64,000 bases of DNA from Nocardioides furvisabuli (GTDB lineage: Bacteria; Actinomycetota; Actinomycetes; Propionibacteriales; Nocardioidaceae): NCBI RefSeq assembly GCF_021083185.1, contig NZ_JAIGQB010000004.1:310001-374000 (forward strand), in the 5' to 3' direction. The position numbers were made by a program, and so were the translations under genes. Positions 12,786 to 22,128 of this stretch are shown in pieces. Within the stretch, counting starts at the first letter, position 1. Every line of letters begins with the position of its first letter. The notes under the pieces were generated by a model, which was given only the letters and a program-made list of their open reading frames with translations, had not been told where the DNA came from and searched no databases.

Positions 12786-13792
12786 TGGACTGGATCACAG
12801 CCGCCTTCTTCTCGATCCTCGCCGCCGGGTTCTTCGTCGGCATCGTCGTCGGCCTCACCGGCATGGGCGGAGGCGCCCTGATGACGCCGGCGCTGCTGTT
12901 CCTCGGCGTCGGCTCCCCCGCCGTCGTGGTCACCGCCGACCTCACGGCGGCTGCGATCTACAAGACCGGCGGCGCGATCGTGCACCAGCGCGAAGGCTCG
13001 CCCAACATGCAGCTGGCCAAGTGGCTGATGATCGGCTCGATCCCGATGGCCTTGCTGGGCCCCCACCTCGTGGCGTGGCTCACCGACGACGTCGACCAGC
13101 TCAACCACGTCCTGGTGATCTGCATCGGCTTCGCCCTGCTCCTCGCCGCGGCGACGTACGCCCTGCGCCTCTACGTCAACCTGCTCCGCGTGCGCTCCGG
13201 CACCCACGTCACCGACGACAACCCGGCGATCCGCGTGGTCCCGACCCTGCTGGTCGGCATGCTCGGTGGCCTGCTCGTCGGCGTCACCAGCGTCGGCTCG
13301 GGCTCGGTCATCATGATCGCGCTGCTGATGCTCTACCCCGGCCTCTCCGCGGTGAAGCTCGTCGGCACGGACCTCGTGCAGGCCGTGCCGCTGGTGCTGG
13401 CCGCGGCCATCTCCAACATCGCGCTGCACGGCATCGACTGGGAGATCCTCATCCCCCTGGTCATCGGCTCGGTGCCCGGCACCATCTTGGGATCGGTCCT
13501 CGCCCCGCGCGTGCCGCAGTCCTTCATCCGCCGCGGCATCGTGGTGGTGCTGACCATGAGCGGTGTCGCGCTGCTCGACAAGTCCGGCTGGGCCCCGCTC
13601 GGCGTGGAGGAGACCCACCCGATGCTCATCGCCGGCATCGGCCTGGCGGTGCTGCTGGTGCTCCCGATCGTGTGGGGCTTCCTGCGCAAGCAGCAGGGAC
13701 TGCCGATGTTCGGCTCCCCCACCATCGCCCAGCTCGAGGACCCGAGCTATCGCCCCGGGCTCGTGGGGATGAAGAAGGTCGACGACTCCTAG
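12785..13792 (+). CDS. sulfite exporter TauE/SafE family permease
   Basis: A 335-residue membrane protein with about eight hydrophobic segments in two repeats. Each repeat starts with a Gly-rich motif (VGLTGMGGGALMTPALLF near residue 20, VGVTSVGSGSVIMIALL near residue 165), the hallmark of the TauE/SafE family. Members export or import sulfite, sulfate-derived organosulfonates or similar anions. Its coupling to cysC supports a sulfur-compound substrate. It starts at ATG 12785, overlapping the phosphatase stop. Confidence 0.88.
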   Translation: MDWITAAFFSILAAGFFVGIVVGLTGMGGGALMTPALLFLGVGSPAVVVTADLTAAAIYKTGGAIVHQREGSPNMQLAKWLMIGSIPMALLGPHLVAWLTDDVDQLNHVLVICIGFALLLAAATYALRLYVNLLRVRSGTHVTDDNPAIRVVPTLLVGMLGGLLVGVTSVGSGSVIMIALLMLYPGLSAVKLVGTDLVQAVPLVLAAAISNIALHGIDWEILIPLVIGSVPGTILGSVLAPRVPQSFIRRGIVVVLTMSGVALLDKSGWAPLGVEETHPMLIAGIGLAVLLVLPIVWGFLRKQQGLPMFGSPTIAQLEDPSYRPGLVGMKKVDDS

Positions 13793-13797
13793 ACCCC

Positions 13798-14634
13798 TCA
13801 GCCCAGGCCGAGCAGCTCGCGGCACTGGGCGGGCGTCATCGGCGTACGCTGCGCGATCCGTCCCAGGTCGACCGCGCGCGCGACGAGCTGGGCGTTGGAC
13901 TCCACGGGCACGCCGCGGCTGATGGTGAGCACGTCCTCCATGCCGACGCGCAGGTGCCCGCCCATGGACAGCGAGGCCATCGCGACCGCGAGCGTCGAGC
14001 GCCCGATGCCGGTGGCCGACCAGGAGGTGACCTCGGGCGGCAGGGCCGTGACGCCGGCGACGAGGGCCGGGGCGGTGCCGGGCATGCCGCCGGGGACGCC
14101 CATCACGAAGTCGACGTGCACCTTGGCGCCGGCGGGCGTGCCGTGCTCCCGCAGCAGCCGACCCAGCGCGTGCACCTGGCCGAGGTCGAACAGCTCGAAC
14201 TCCGGAGCCACGCCGCGTTCGAGGGCGAGCTGGTAGAGGTCCTTCACGAAGGGCCAGGGGTTGAGGAAGACGTCGTCGCCGAAGTTCGTGGTGCCCATGG
14301 TCAGGCTGCACGAGTCGGGCCCGGCGTCGAGCACCTTCAGCCGCTCATCCAACGGGTCGTGCACCGACCCTCCCGTCGAGAGCTGCACGACGAGCGAGGA
14401 GCTCGAGCGCACGGCGTCGACCCACTCGCGCAGCAGCGACTGGTCGAGCGTCGGCGCGTGCTCGCCGTCGCGCACGTGGAGGTGGATCATCGCCGCTCCG
14501 GCGGCCTCGCACTCGGCGGCCGTGCGCGCGATCTCCTCCGGCGTGGTGGGGAGGTGCGGGCAGTCGGCCTTGGCGGTCTCGGCCCCCGTGGGGGCGACCG
14601 TGATCAGCAACGCGTCGGCGTGGGTGGCAGGCAT
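13798..14634 (-). CDS. BKACE family beta-keto acid cleavage enzyme (DUF849)
   Basis: A 278-residue protein matching the BKACE/3-keto-5-aminohexanoate cleavage family: [16 protein letters not shown] holds the metal-binding His-x-His, and [17 protein letters not shown] and [10 protein letters not shown] follow the usual order. Such Zn enzymes condense a beta-keto acid with acetyl-CoA to give acetoacetate and a CoA ester, acting in degradation of lysine, carnitine and other compounds. The actual substrate cannot be deduced. It is convergent with the TauE gene (5 nt apart) and divergent from dtd. Confidence 0.87.
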   Translation of the reverse strand: MPATHADALLITVAPTGAETAKADCPHLPTTPEEIARTAAECEAAGAAMIHLHVRDGEHAPTLDQSLLREWVDAVRSSSSLVVQLSTGGSVHDPLDERLKVLDAGPDSCSLTMGTTNFGDDVFLNPWPFVKDLYQLALERGVAPEFELFDLGQVHALGRLLREHGTPAGAKVHVDFVMGVPGGMPGTAPALVAGVTALPPEVTSWSATGIGRSTLAVAMASLSMGGHLRVGMEDVLTISRGVPVESNAQLVARAVDLGRIAQRTPMTPAQCRELLGLG

Positions 14635-14651
14635 GGCGGCATCCTTGCACC

Positions 14652-15080
14652 ATGCGTGCGGTCATCCAGCGGGTCCTCTCCGCCAGCGTCCGGGTCGACG
14701 ACGAGGTCGTCGGGAGCATCGACGTCCCGGGGCTCCTGGTCTACCTCGGCGTCACCCACGGCGACGGTCCGGACGAGGTGGCGTGGACGGCTCGCAAGAT
14801 CTGGGACCTGCGCCTGCTCCGCGAGGAGCAGAGCGCGAGCGACGTCGGTGCCCCGGTGCTGGTGGTCAGCCAGTTCACGCTGTACGGCGACGCCCGCAAG
14901 GGCCGACGACCCACCTGGCAGGCCGCAGCACCGGGACCGGTCAGCGAGCCGGCCTACGACGCGGTGTGCGCCGAGCTGGTGCGCCTCGGCGCCCACGTCG
15001 AGCGCGGGCGCTTCGGGGCCGACATGAGGGTGGAGAGCGTCAACGACGGCCCGATCACCCTCGTCCTCGACACTCCCTAG
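14652..15080 (+). CDS. dtd: D-aminoacyl-tRNA deacylase
   Basis: Removes D-amino acids (and Gly mischarged on tRNA-Ala) from tRNA as a proofreading homodimer. The 142-residue sequence has [13 protein letters not shown], the [12 protein letters not shown] motif with the SQxT active-site element, and [12 protein letters not shown], the NxGP cross-subunit motif. Length is normal. The start lies 17 nt from the divergent BKACE gene, so the upstream region is very short. Confidence 0.95.
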   Translation: MRAVIQRVLSASVRVDDEVVGSIDVPGLLVYLGVTHGDGPDEVAWTARKIWDLRLLREEQSASDVGAPVLVVSQFTLYGDARKGRRPTWQAAAPGPVSEPAYDAVCAELVRLGAHVERGRFGADMRVESVNDGPITLVLDTP

Positions 15081-16252
15081 CTCGGCCCGGTCTCCCAGAC
15101 CCGCGCCCAGTCGACGTCCATGTGCTCGGGCAGCTCGCCGTTGAAGCGCGGCAGCTCGTAGTCCGACGACAGCAGGCTGAGGATCAGGAACTCCGGGCGC
15201 CCGGACGTCTCGCCCTCGATGCGCTGGGTGACACGACCGTCGATGCGGAAGACGTACTCCTCCGGCGTCCACTCGACGGAGAAGACGTGGTACTCGCTGG
15301 CCCAGTCGTCGCCGAGCTCGTCGACGTCGGGGAGCCAGCCGCCGAGCGTCTTCTTCTCGCCGGCCTCGTCGAGGAAGTAGGTGAAGCTGGTCAGCCCGCC
15401 CTCGGGGTGGTCGTCGCCGAAGTACTCCATGACGTCGATCTCGGCGCCACCCTTCTCGGGGCCGCCGGGCTGCTGGCCGCCGGCGGCCTGCATCCAGAAG
15501 GCGGAGTGCTGCCCGCGTGCGGCCTGGGTCTTGATCCGCGCAGCGGCGAAGCCGTAGGTGAAGGCGTACGAGCCCTCGGTGCCGACGTGGCCGTTGAGCC
15601 GGAAGGGGAACTTCTTGCGCCGTCCCGGCAGCTGGCACTCGTCGCCGCGGCGGTCCGGGTCCTCGAGCACGCTCAGCCGGAGCACGCCGTCGGCGACCTC
15701 CGCGGCGTCGGCGGAGGCGCGCGAGCAGGTGCGTACGCCAATGTAGCCCTGGTCGCGGGTGGCCCAGGGCCCGTCCGCCTCGTCGACGGTGTCCTCGTCG
15801 AAGTCGTCGGTGAAGCCGGCCTCCGGGGCGTCAGCGGTGTCCACCGCGGCGCCGATCGCGTCGTCACCGTCGCCGACCACGACGTGGAGCTCGCCGTCCT
15901 CGCGCGAGGTCAGCGCGACGTGGCCCTCGTCGTCGGTCTCGGCCTCCGAGACCGTCTCCCACTCGCCGTCGCCGGTCTCAGCTACCAGGGTGACGGCGGT
16001 TCCGGCCTCGACGTCGGCCACGGTCGCGTCCACGACCCACGCGGCCTCGTCGGCCGCCTCGACGTCCTCGCCGGTGGCGGCGAGCTGGGGCAGCACGCGG
16101 GCCTGCACGGCGTCACTGGCGTCGTACGTCGGGGGCGCGGGCGTGCTCTCGGCGGACGAGCAGCCGGCGCCGACGAGGGCGACGGCGAGCAGTGCGCCGA
16201 GGGCGCTCCGGGAGGAGAGCGTGCGGGACACGAGTCGGGGGTTTCGGCTCAT
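15077..16252 (-). CDS. GH16 family glycoside hydrolase, lipoprotein
   Basis: A 391-residue secreted lipoprotein. ATG 16252 begins a basic, hydrophobic signal peptide ending in the lipobox LVGAGC. Residues about 30-155 form an Ala/Asp/Glu-rich region with beta character. The GH16 catalytic domain follows, with the diagnostic EIDVMEYFG (nucleophile and acid/base Glu) at about residue 275. GH16 enzymes cleave beta-1,3/1,4-glucans or galactans, and laminarinase activity is the commonest. The 3' end overlaps the dtd stop by 4 nt, convergently. No other polysaccharide-utilisation gene is adjacent. Confidence 0.87.
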   Translation of the reverse strand: MSRNPRLVSRTLSSRSALGALLAVALVGAGCSSAESTPAPPTYDASDAVQARVLPQLAATGEDVEAADEAAWVVDATVADVEAGTAVTLVAETGDGEWETVSEAETDDEGHVALTSREDGELHVVVGDGDDAIGAAVDTADAPEAGFTDDFDEDTVDEADGPWATRDQGYIGVRTCSRASADAAEVADGVLRLSVLEDPDRRGDECQLPGRRKKFPFRLNGHVGTEGSYAFTYGFAAARIKTQAARGQHSAFWMQAAGGQQPGGPEKGGAEIDVMEYFGDDHPEGGLTSFTYFLDEAGEKKTLGGWLPDVDELGDDWASEYHVFSVEWTPEEYVFRIDGRVTQRIEGETSGRPEFLILSLLSSDYELPRFNGELPEHMDVDWARVWETGPS

Positions 16253-16289
16253 TCCGTCGAGTCTGGCCGACCACACCCGGTGACGCGAA

Positions 16290-16318
16290 TTCACCGAGGG
16301 GAGCGCCGTCGCTACGAT
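16290..16318 (+). promoter_or_regulatory. probable cysDN promoter
   Basis: TTCACC (16290-16295) and TACGAT (16313-16318) are separated by 17 nt, good -35/-10 matches for the housekeeping sigma. This places the start site about 30 nt before the cysD ATG. GAGAGG at about 16335 serves as a ribosome-binding site. Confidence 0.5.
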
Positions 16319-16354
16319 GGTCGCTGCTGTCCCTAGAGAGGTCCTTGCCACGTC

Positions 16355-17269
16355 ATGACCAACACCCACGTCGACTACCAGCTGAGTCAGCTGGACCAGC
16401 TCGAGGCAGAGTCGATCCACATCTTCCGTGAGGTCGCCGCCGAGTTCGAGAAGCCGGTCCTGATGTTCTCCGGTGGCAAGGACTCCATCGTCATGCTCCG
16501 CCTCGCGGAGAAGGCGTTCTTCCCGTCCAAGCTCCCCTTCCCGCTGCTCCAGGTCGACACCGGCCTGGACTTCGACGAGGTGCTCTCCACGCGTGACTCG
16601 TGGGTCGAGCGGCTCGGCGCGCGGATGATCGTCGCCACGATCGACGAGGCGATCGCCGCCGGTCACGTGGTCGACGACGGCAAGACCAGCCGCAACCGGA
16701 TGCAGATCGGCACGCTGCTCGGCGCCATCGAGGAGCACGGCTTCACCGCCGCCTTCGGTGGGGGGCGCCGCGACGAGGAGAAGGCCCGCGCCAAGGAGCG
16801 CGTCTACTCCCACCGCGACGACTTCGGCCAGTGGGACCCCAAGATGCAGCGCCCCGAGCTGTGGAGCCTCTACAACGGACGCATCCACGCCGGGGAGCAC
16901 ATGCGGATCTTCCCGCTGTCCAACTGGACCGAGCTCGACATCTGGCACTACATCCACCGCGAGCAGATCGAGATCCCCTCGATCTACTTCGCGCACGAGC
17001 GCGAGGTCATCGAGCGCGACGGCATGCTGCTCTCGCTCGGTCCGGAGATCCAGCCCAAGGGCAACGAGCAGGTCGAGAAGAAGATGGTGCGCTTCCGCAC
17101 CGTGGGTGACCGCACCCAGACCGGCTGCGTCGAGTCCCGTGCCACCGACACCGCCGCCATCATCGACGAGATCGCCATCGCGCGCGTGACCGAGCGTGGT
17201 GCCACCCGTGGCGACGACCGGTTCTCCGAGGCCGCCATGGAAGACCGCAAGAAGGAAGGCTACTTCTGA
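16355..17269 (+). CDS. cysD: sulfate adenylyltransferase subunit 2
   Basis: Catalytic subunit of the bacterial ATP sulfurylase (sulfate plus ATP gives APS and PPi), working with the GTPase CysN. The 304-residue protein has the PP-loop motif VLMFSGGKDSIVMLRLA, then VDTGLDFDEV, FGGGRRDEEKARAKER and FPLSNWTELDIWHYI, all standard for CysD. The last codon overlaps the cysN start (TGATG). A promoter lies just upstream. Confidence 0.97.
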   Translation: MTNTHVDYQLSQLDQLEAESIHIFREVAAEFEKPVLMFSGGKDSIVMLRLAEKAFFPSKLPFPLLQVDTGLDFDEVLSTRDSWVERLGARMIVATIDEAIAAGHVVDDGKTSRNRMQIGTLLGAIEEHGFTAAFGGGRRDEEKARAKERVYSHRDDFGQWDPKMQRPELWSLYNGRIHAGEHMRIFPLSNWTELDIWHYIHREQIEIPSIYFAHEREVIERDGMLLSLGPEIQPKGNEQVEKKMVRFRTVGDRTQTGCVESRATDTAAIIDEIAIARVTERGATRGDDRFSEAAMEDRKKEGYF

Positions 17270-18570
17270 TGGCCAGCACCCCCCAGACCTCTGACTCCCA
17301 CACCATGGCCCAGGGCGGGATGGACCTGCTCCGCTTCGCGACCGCCGGCTCGGTCGACGACGGCAAGTCCACCCTCATCGGGCGCCTGCTCCTCGACTCG
17401 AAGTCGATCTTCGAGGACCAGCTCGAGGCGGTGGAGTCGACGAGCGTGTCCAAGGGCTACGACTACACCGACCTGGCACTGCTGACCGACGGCCTGCGCT
17501 CCGAGCGCGAGCAGGGCATCACCATCGACGTGGCCTACCGCTACTTCGCCACGCCCACGCGCAAGTTCATCATCGCCGACACCCCCGGCCACATCCAGTA
17601 CACCCGCAACATGGTCACCGGCGCCTCGACCGCCGACCTCGGCCTCGTGCTGGTCGACGCCCGGCAGGGCCTCACCGAGCAGTCGCGCCGCCACGCGGTG
17701 CTGCTGTCGCTGCTCCGGGTCCCGCACCTCGTGCTCGCGATCAACAAGATGGACCTCGTCGACTGGTCGGAGGAGGTCTACGAGAAGATCCACCGCGAGT
17801 TCACGACCTTCGCGACGAAGCTCAACATCCCCGACCTCGAGGTCATCCCGATCTCGGCGCTGCAGGGTGACAACGTCGTCAACCGCTCCGAGAACACCCC
17901 GTGGTACTCCGGTCCCACGCTCATGCACCACCTCGAGCACGTCCACGTCGCGTCCGACCGCGACCTGGTCGACACCCGCTTCCCCGTGCAGTACGTCATC
18001 CGCCCCAAGTCCGACGCCTACCACGACTTCCGTGGCTATGCCGGTCAGGTGGCCGGCGGCGTGCTGAAGAAGGGCGACGAGGTCGTCGTGCTCCCCAGCG
18101 GCATGCCGTCGAAGATCGCCAAGGTCGAGCTCTTCGACCAGGAGGTCGCCGAGGCCTTCCCGCCCATGAGCGTCACGGTGCACCTCGAGGACGACGTCGA
18201 CGTCTCGCGCGGCGACATGATCGCCAGGCCGAAGAACGCGCCCAAGCCCAGCCAGGACATCGACGCGATGATCTGCTGGATGACCAACGAGCCGCTCAAG
18301 CCGCGGCAGAAGCTGGCCATCAAGCACACCACCCGCACGGGGCGCGCGATGGTCAAGGACATCCAGTACCGCCTGGACGTCAACTCGCTGCACCGTGACC
18401 AGGACACGAAGGAGCTCGGTCTCAACGAGATCGGCCGCGTCCAGCTGCGCACCACGGTGCCGCTGCTGTGCGACCCGTACTCCAAGAACCGCACCACGGG
18501 CTCGTTCATCCTCATCGACGAGGCCACCGGCGTGACCGTCGGCGCGGGGATGATCAACAGCGGCAGCTGA
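17269..18570 (+). CDS. cysN: sulfate adenylyltransferase subunit 1 (GTPase)
   Basis: Regulatory GTPase subunit of ATP sulfurylase. The 433-residue protein carries elongation-factor-like G motifs: AGSVDDGKSTLIGRLL (G1), ERQGITIDVAYRYF-like switch region (REQGITIDVAY), ADTPGHIQY (G3) and AINKMDLV (G4), followed by the beta-barrel domains. There is no fused CysC kinase; APS kinase is the separate cysC at 11069. It overlaps cysD by 1 nt and ends at a strong terminator. Confidence 0.97.
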   Translation: MASTPQTSDSHTMAQGGMDLLRFATAGSVDDGKSTLIGRLLLDSKSIFEDQLEAVESTSVSKGYDYTDLALLTDGLRSEREQGITIDVAYRYFATPTRKFIIADTPGHIQYTRNMVTGASTADLGLVLVDARQGLTEQSRRHAVLLSLLRVPHLVLAINKMDLVDWSEEVYEKIHREFTTFATKLNIPDLEVIPISALQGDNVVNRSENTPWYSGPTLMHHLEHVHVASDRDLVDTRFPVQYVIRPKSDAYHDFRGYAGQVAGGVLKKGDEVVVLPSGMPSKIAKVELFDQEVAEAFPPMSVTVHLEDDVDVSRGDMIARPKNAPKPSQDIDAMICWMTNEPLKPRQKLAIKHTTRTGRAMVKDIQYRLDVNSLHRDQDTKELGLNEIGRVQLRTTVPLLCDPYSKNRTTGSFILIDEATGVTVGAGMINSGS

Positions 18571-18623
18571 TCCTCGACGCTGGTGGAGGGACGGGCTCAG
18601 CGCCTGTCGCGGAACCAACGCTC

Positions 18624-18655
18624 ACGAGGCCCCGACCACCCGGTCGGGGCCTCGT
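18624..18655 (+). terminator. terminator after cysDN
   Basis: A perfect 14-bp inverted repeat (ACGAGGCCCCGACC / GGTCGGGGCCTCGT) with a 4-nt loop lies 53 nt after the cysN stop. It insulates the operon from the following regulator gene. Confidence 0.85.
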
Positions 18656-18756
18656 CGCGTCGTGCGCCAGCTCACCCAATTGAAAATGTGAGAACCACGG
18701 CCCCGCGCTTGCCCGAAATCGACACCTGAGTGGCAAACGTGGCGCACAATGACCCC

Positions 18757-20115
18757 ATGGACGCGCGTCATGCCGAGATGCTGGGCCGCACCGACCGCGA
18801 GGCGCTGGGTCGCCGGCTCCGGTCCGCACGCCAGGCACGGGGTCTCACCCAGGGGCAGGTCGCGGGCGACCTGATGTCGGTGGCCTACCTCTCCCGCATC
18901 GAGAGCGGCCACCGCCGCCCCACCGCGCCTGCGCTCGAGACCCTCGCGGAGCGCCTCGGCGTCACCGTCGACTCCCTGCTGGGCGAGCCCGAGCGCCACG
19001 TGGTCGACCAGATCCGCCTCGCCCTCGACTATGCCGAGCTCTCCTTGGAGTCCGGGCAGCCCGAGGACGCCGAGCGCCACCTGCAGCAGGCGCTGGACAC
19101 CTTGGCCACCTCACGCACGGCCGGGCTCCGCGAGCGCGCGCGCCTGCTCCACGCCCGTGCCCTCGAGGCCACCCACCGCGAGGACGACGCCGTCATCGAG
19201 CTCGAGTCGGTCATCGACGACCGGTCCGCCGACGGGCTGACCCGGATCAAGGCCGGCATCGCCCTGAGCCGCATCTACCGCGAGACCGGCGACCTGGGTC
19301 GCGCCATCGAGTGCGGCGAGCGGGTCATGTCCGACGTGGAGGAGGCCGGGCTCGAGTCCTGCGACGAGGCGGTCCAGCTCGCGGTCACCGTTGCCGCCGC
19401 ACACTTCGAGCGCGGCGACACCGCCCACGCCGTACGCCTGTGCCGCAAGGCCATCACCAGGGCCGAGTCGCTCGGGTCGCCCCGAGCGCGCGCCTCGGCC
19501 TACTGGAACGCCAGCGTCATGCAGGCCAACCGCGGCGATGTGAGCGCGGCCGTGCCCCTCGCGGAGCGCGCGCTGGCGCTGCTCGGCGAGGGCCAGGACG
19601 CCCGCAACCTCGCCCGCCTGCGCACCGAGGTCGGACGACTCCAGCTCGAGCTGGACCCGCCGGCCATCGACGAGGCGCGCCACAACCTCGAGCAGGCGGC
19701 GGCGGAGATGGAGTGGAGCAGCGCCTCCCCCGTCGACCGCGCGTGGACGCTGCTGGGGCTTGCGCGCGTGGGCTTCCTGGCCGGGGACCTCGCCGGGAGC
19801 CGTGCCCTCGTGGCGCAGGTGCACACCACCGCCGACGGGAACGCCCCGCTGGCCGAGGCCGAGGCGCTGACCCTCGAGGGCAGGACGTACGCCGCCGAGG
19901 GCGCGACCGAGCTCGCCGCACGGTCCTACCAGGCCGCGGTCCTCCGGCTCTCAGCCATCGGTGCCGACCAGGGCGCGGCACAGCTGTGGTTCGACCTCGC
20001 CGACCTCCTCGAGGGCGTCGGGCTGGCCGATCAGGCGCTGGACGCCTACCGCCGTGCCGCGGCGTCGACCGGGCTGCGGGCTCGGGTCACCTCGACGACC
20101 CTCGCCCGCAGCTGA
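18757..20115 (+). CDS. XRE-family regulator with TPR-repeat sensor domain
   Basis: A protein of about 452 residues. A helix-turn-helix domain lies near the N-terminus (LGRRLRSARQARGLTQGQVA, then SVAYLSRIESGHRRP). The remaining ~370 residues are helical with the Ala/Leu/Tyr spacing of TPR repeats (for example AELSLESGQPEDAERHLQQA, then SRIYRETGDLGRAIECGERV). This is the architecture of peptide-responsive RRNPP regulators and of many uncharacterised actinobacterial regulators. A GTG at 18730 is an alternative start. It is convergent with a 40-codon secreted-peptide gene, 18 nt away, a context that suggests a signal/receptor pair. The ligand is unknown. Confidence 0.85.
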   Translation: MDARHAEMLGRTDREALGRRLRSARQARGLTQGQVAGDLMSVAYLSRIESGHRRPTAPALETLAERLGVTVDSLLGEPERHVVDQIRLALDYAELSLESGQPEDAERHLQQALDTLATSRTAGLRERARLLHARALEATHREDDAVIELESVIDDRSADGLTRIKAGIALSRIYRETGDLGRAIECGERVMSDVEEAGLESCDEAVQLAVTVAAAHFERGDTAHAVRLCRKAITRAESLGSPRARASAYWNASVMQANRGDVSAAVPLAERALALLGEGQDARNLARLRTEVGRLQLELDPPAIDEARHNLEQAAAEMEWSSASPVDRAWTLLGLARVGFLAGDLAGSRALVAQVHTTADGNAPLAEAEALTLEGRTYAAEGATELAARSYQAAVLRLSAIGADQGAAQLWFDLADLLEGVGLADQALDAYRRAAASTGLRARVTSTTLARS

Positions 20116-20138
20116 TCCTCAGGTCACTCGGGATCAGC
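20111..20138. terminator. bidirectional hairpin between regulator and peptide gene
   Basis: Inverted arms GCTGATCC (20111-20118) and GGATCAGC (20131-20138) span the stop codons of both convergent genes. It could terminate both transcripts. The stem is 8 bp with a 12-nt loop, so this is a moderate call. Confidence 0.5.
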
Positions 20139-20256
20139 AGCACCACACGTTGCGCATCTGCTGCTTGGCGGGCGCGGCCTCGGCCGGCGCGGAGAGACCG
20201 ATCATGCCGATCAGGGCGATCGAGGCGACGAGGATGCGGGGGGCCTTGCGGATCAT
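20134..20256 (-). CDS. small secreted peptide, possible signal
   Basis: A 40-residue protein starting at ATG 20256, with a GGAG ribosome-binding site 8 nt upstream. Residues 1-28 form a classic signal peptide (MIRKAP, then a hydrophobic core ILVASIALIGMIGL, then SAPAEA). Cleavage after AEA would release the 13-residue peptide APAKQQMRNVWCC. The C-terminal Trp-Cys-Cys is unusual. The gene is convergent with the TPR-type XRE regulator, 18 nt away, and shares a hairpin with it. I do not recognise a family. A secreted signalling peptide, or a Cys-based metal-binding or redox peptide, are the main options. Confidence 0.65.
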   Translation of the reverse strand: MIRKAPRILVASIALIGMIGLSAPAEAAPAKQQMRNVWCC

Positions 20257-20465
20257 GGTGTCTCCAGGGGCTAGGTGTGCTGGGTGGGGTTGTGGCAGGC
20301 GTCCCGAGCCCCTGCCGGAGAAATCTTGTCAAAGCTGGTGCTGAGTGTCGTCCCGTTTGGCAAAGTTGGGCAAGTGCGATGACAAATCACGTGAGACGCA
20401 TCGCACCAGCCCTGCGGGAACCCACCCCTGCGGGACACGTGCCGGACCCCACCCGGACACCGCCC

Positions 20466-20491
20466 GGACCCCCTGCCCCGGCAGGGGGTCC
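20466..20491 (-). terminator. terminator after the first PAS histidine kinase
   Basis: A perfect 12-bp stem (GGACCCCCTGCC / GGCAGGGGGTCC) with a 2-nt loop lies about 60 nt beyond the stop of the minus-strand kinase gene. The rest of 20257-20552 holds no gene; it contains the presumed promoter of the small peptide gene, including TTGACA on the minus strand near 20325. Confidence 0.7.
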
Positions 20492-20552
20492 CCGCGCGTC
20501 CGGGCGCGCAGGGTCTCACGCAGCCCGCGTCGGGGACGGCCTGCAGGAAGGG

Positions 20553-22031
20553 TCAGCGCGGCAGGGCCACCCGCACGGTGGTGCCGGCTCCGGGGGCGCT
20601 GTCGAGCGACACCTCGCCGGCGTGGGCCTCGACGATGGTGCGCACGGTGTGCAACCCGAGGCCCGCGCCGGGCACCCGGAGGCGACGGGAGTTGGCGCCG
20701 CGGAAGAAGCGGGTGAAGACGTCGGCCACGTCGAGGAGGTCGATGCCGACACCCTCGTCGACGACGGTGAGCACGACCTGGCCCCGGTCCTCCGACAGGG
20801 TGACGCGGACCAGGTCGCCGGCCCGGCTGTAGGCGATGGCGTTGGCGAGCAGGTTGTCGAGCACCTGCCGCAGGCGCATGCCGTCGGCCACGGCCACCAG
20901 CGAGGATGGCCCGTGCCACTCCACGCGCACCCCGGATCCCGACGCGTCGAGACCGGCGGCCTCGACCGCCTCGGTGAGCACCGCGGCGACGTCGAGACGG
21001 TAGGGGTCGACGACCGACGACCCGGCCGACACGCGGGCGGCGAGGAGCAGGTCGGCGACCAGGTGGGACAGCCGCAGCATGTTGCGCCGGGCGGCGCCCA
21101 CCTGCTGGTGCCCCTCGGCCGTGACGTCGCCGGAGTCGTCGAGCAGCTCGAGGTAGGCGAGCGCGGAGGTCAGCGGCGTACGGAGCTCGTGGGACACGGT
21201 CGCGACGAAGTCGTCCTTGGCCCGCACCGCCCGCAGCAGGTCGGTGACGTCCTGGTGGGCCACCACGGCGCCGGAGAGTCGTCCGAATCGGTCACGGACC
21301 GGACGTGCGGAGACCGACAGGGCGCGCCGGGAGTCCGGGTCCTCCCCGACCCACAGCAGCACGTCGTCGAACTGCTCGCCCCGCGCGGCTCGCACCGTCG
21401 GCAGCTCGTCGACGGGCAGCCGGCGCAGGTCGAGGTCGTAGGCGAACGCGCCGGGGCCCGCGTGGCCGTCGTGCCCGCGTGGGTAGACCAGGTCGAGGAT
21501 GTCCGAGAGTCGGTTGTTGAAGGCGAGGTAGGCGCCGTCGGCGTCGACCTGGAGCAGGCCGACGGCCACCGACTCGAAGAGGGCCTCGGTGCGTCGCTGC
21601 TCCGCCTCCACCGCGGCCTCGGCCGCGTCGAGCCGCTCGACGAACGCGTGCCGCTCGGTGATGTCGGCGACCTGGAAGATGAAGTGGACCGGTGAGCCGT
21701 CCGGTGCTCGCAGCAACGCCACCGACAGGTCGCCGATCACGACGGCACCGTCGGCGCGGATGAAGCGCTTGGTGATCCGGTAGGAGCTGATGTCTCCCGC
21801 TATCGTCCGGTGGAGCAGCCGGAGGTCGCTCGCGAGGTCGTCGGAGTGGGTGACCGACTGGACGTCGAGGGTGGCGAGCACGTCGGGCTCGTGGCCGAGC
21901 ATGTCGCACAGCGCTGCGTTGACGGTGAGGAACGCCCCGGCGGGAGAGACGATCGCCATGCCGACGGGCGAGTGCTCCATGGTCAGTCGCCACAGGTCCT
22001 CCGTTTCGGCCAGATGGGTCTGTGCCGTCAC
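20553..22031 (-). CDS. PAS-domain sensor histidine kinase (paralogue 1)
   Basis: A 492-residue cytosolic kinase with no membrane segment. A PAS domain lies at about residues 10-130 (LTMEHSPVGMAIVSPAG), a second PAS-like domain at about 145-265, HisKA with the phospho-acceptor His281 (TVSHELRTPLTSALAYLELL), and an intact HATPase: DNLLANAIAYS (N box), DEGVGI (G1) and GAGLGLHTVRTIVEAHAG (G2). Start GTG 22031 follows AAGGAGG. There is no response regulator next to it. The adjacent upstream gene is a close paralogue with the same domain order, indicating tandem duplication. Confidence 0.9.
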   Translation of the reverse strand: MTAQTHLAETEDLWRLTMEHSPVGMAIVSPAGAFLTVNAALCDMLGHEPDVLATLDVQSVTHSDDLASDLRLLHRTIAGDISSYRITKRFIRADGAVVIGDLSVALLRAPDGSPVHFIFQVADITERHAFVERLDAAEAAVEAEQRRTEALFESVAVGLLQVDADGAYLAFNNRLSDILDLVYPRGHDGHAGPGAFAYDLDLRRLPVDELPTVRAARGEQFDDVLLWVGEDPDSRRALSVSARPVRDRFGRLSGAVVAHQDVTDLLRAVRAKDDFVATVSHELRTPLTSALAYLELLDDSGDVTAEGHQQVGAARRNMLRLSHLVADLLLAARVSAGSSVVDPYRLDVAAVLTEAVEAAGLDASGSGVRVEWHGPSSLVAVADGMRLRQVLDNLLANAIAYSRAGDLVRVTLSEDRGQVVLTVVDEGVGIDLLDVADVFTRFFRGANSRRLRVPGAGLGLHTVRTIVEAHAGEVSLDSAPGAGTTVRVALPR

Positions 22032-22128
22032 GCAACCCTCCTTCGCACGCACCGCCGGGATGCTCACCGTACGAGTGGGCGCACTCCGCACTCGTCCACT
22101 TGGCGAAACAGTGGCAGAACTGAGGGAA

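Noticed and set aside
16317..16358. 13-codon upstream frame (MVAAVPREVLATS) overlapping the cysD start
   Set aside because: Its ATG overlaps the -10 hexamer TACGAT, so it would not be transcribed. It lacks Cys codons and any ribosome site.
18700..18715. 15-mer GGCCCCGCGCTTGCC shared with about 30027-30041
   Set aside because: Short and low in complexity for this composition, without extended similarity on either side. Treated as chance or a fragment of a repeat.
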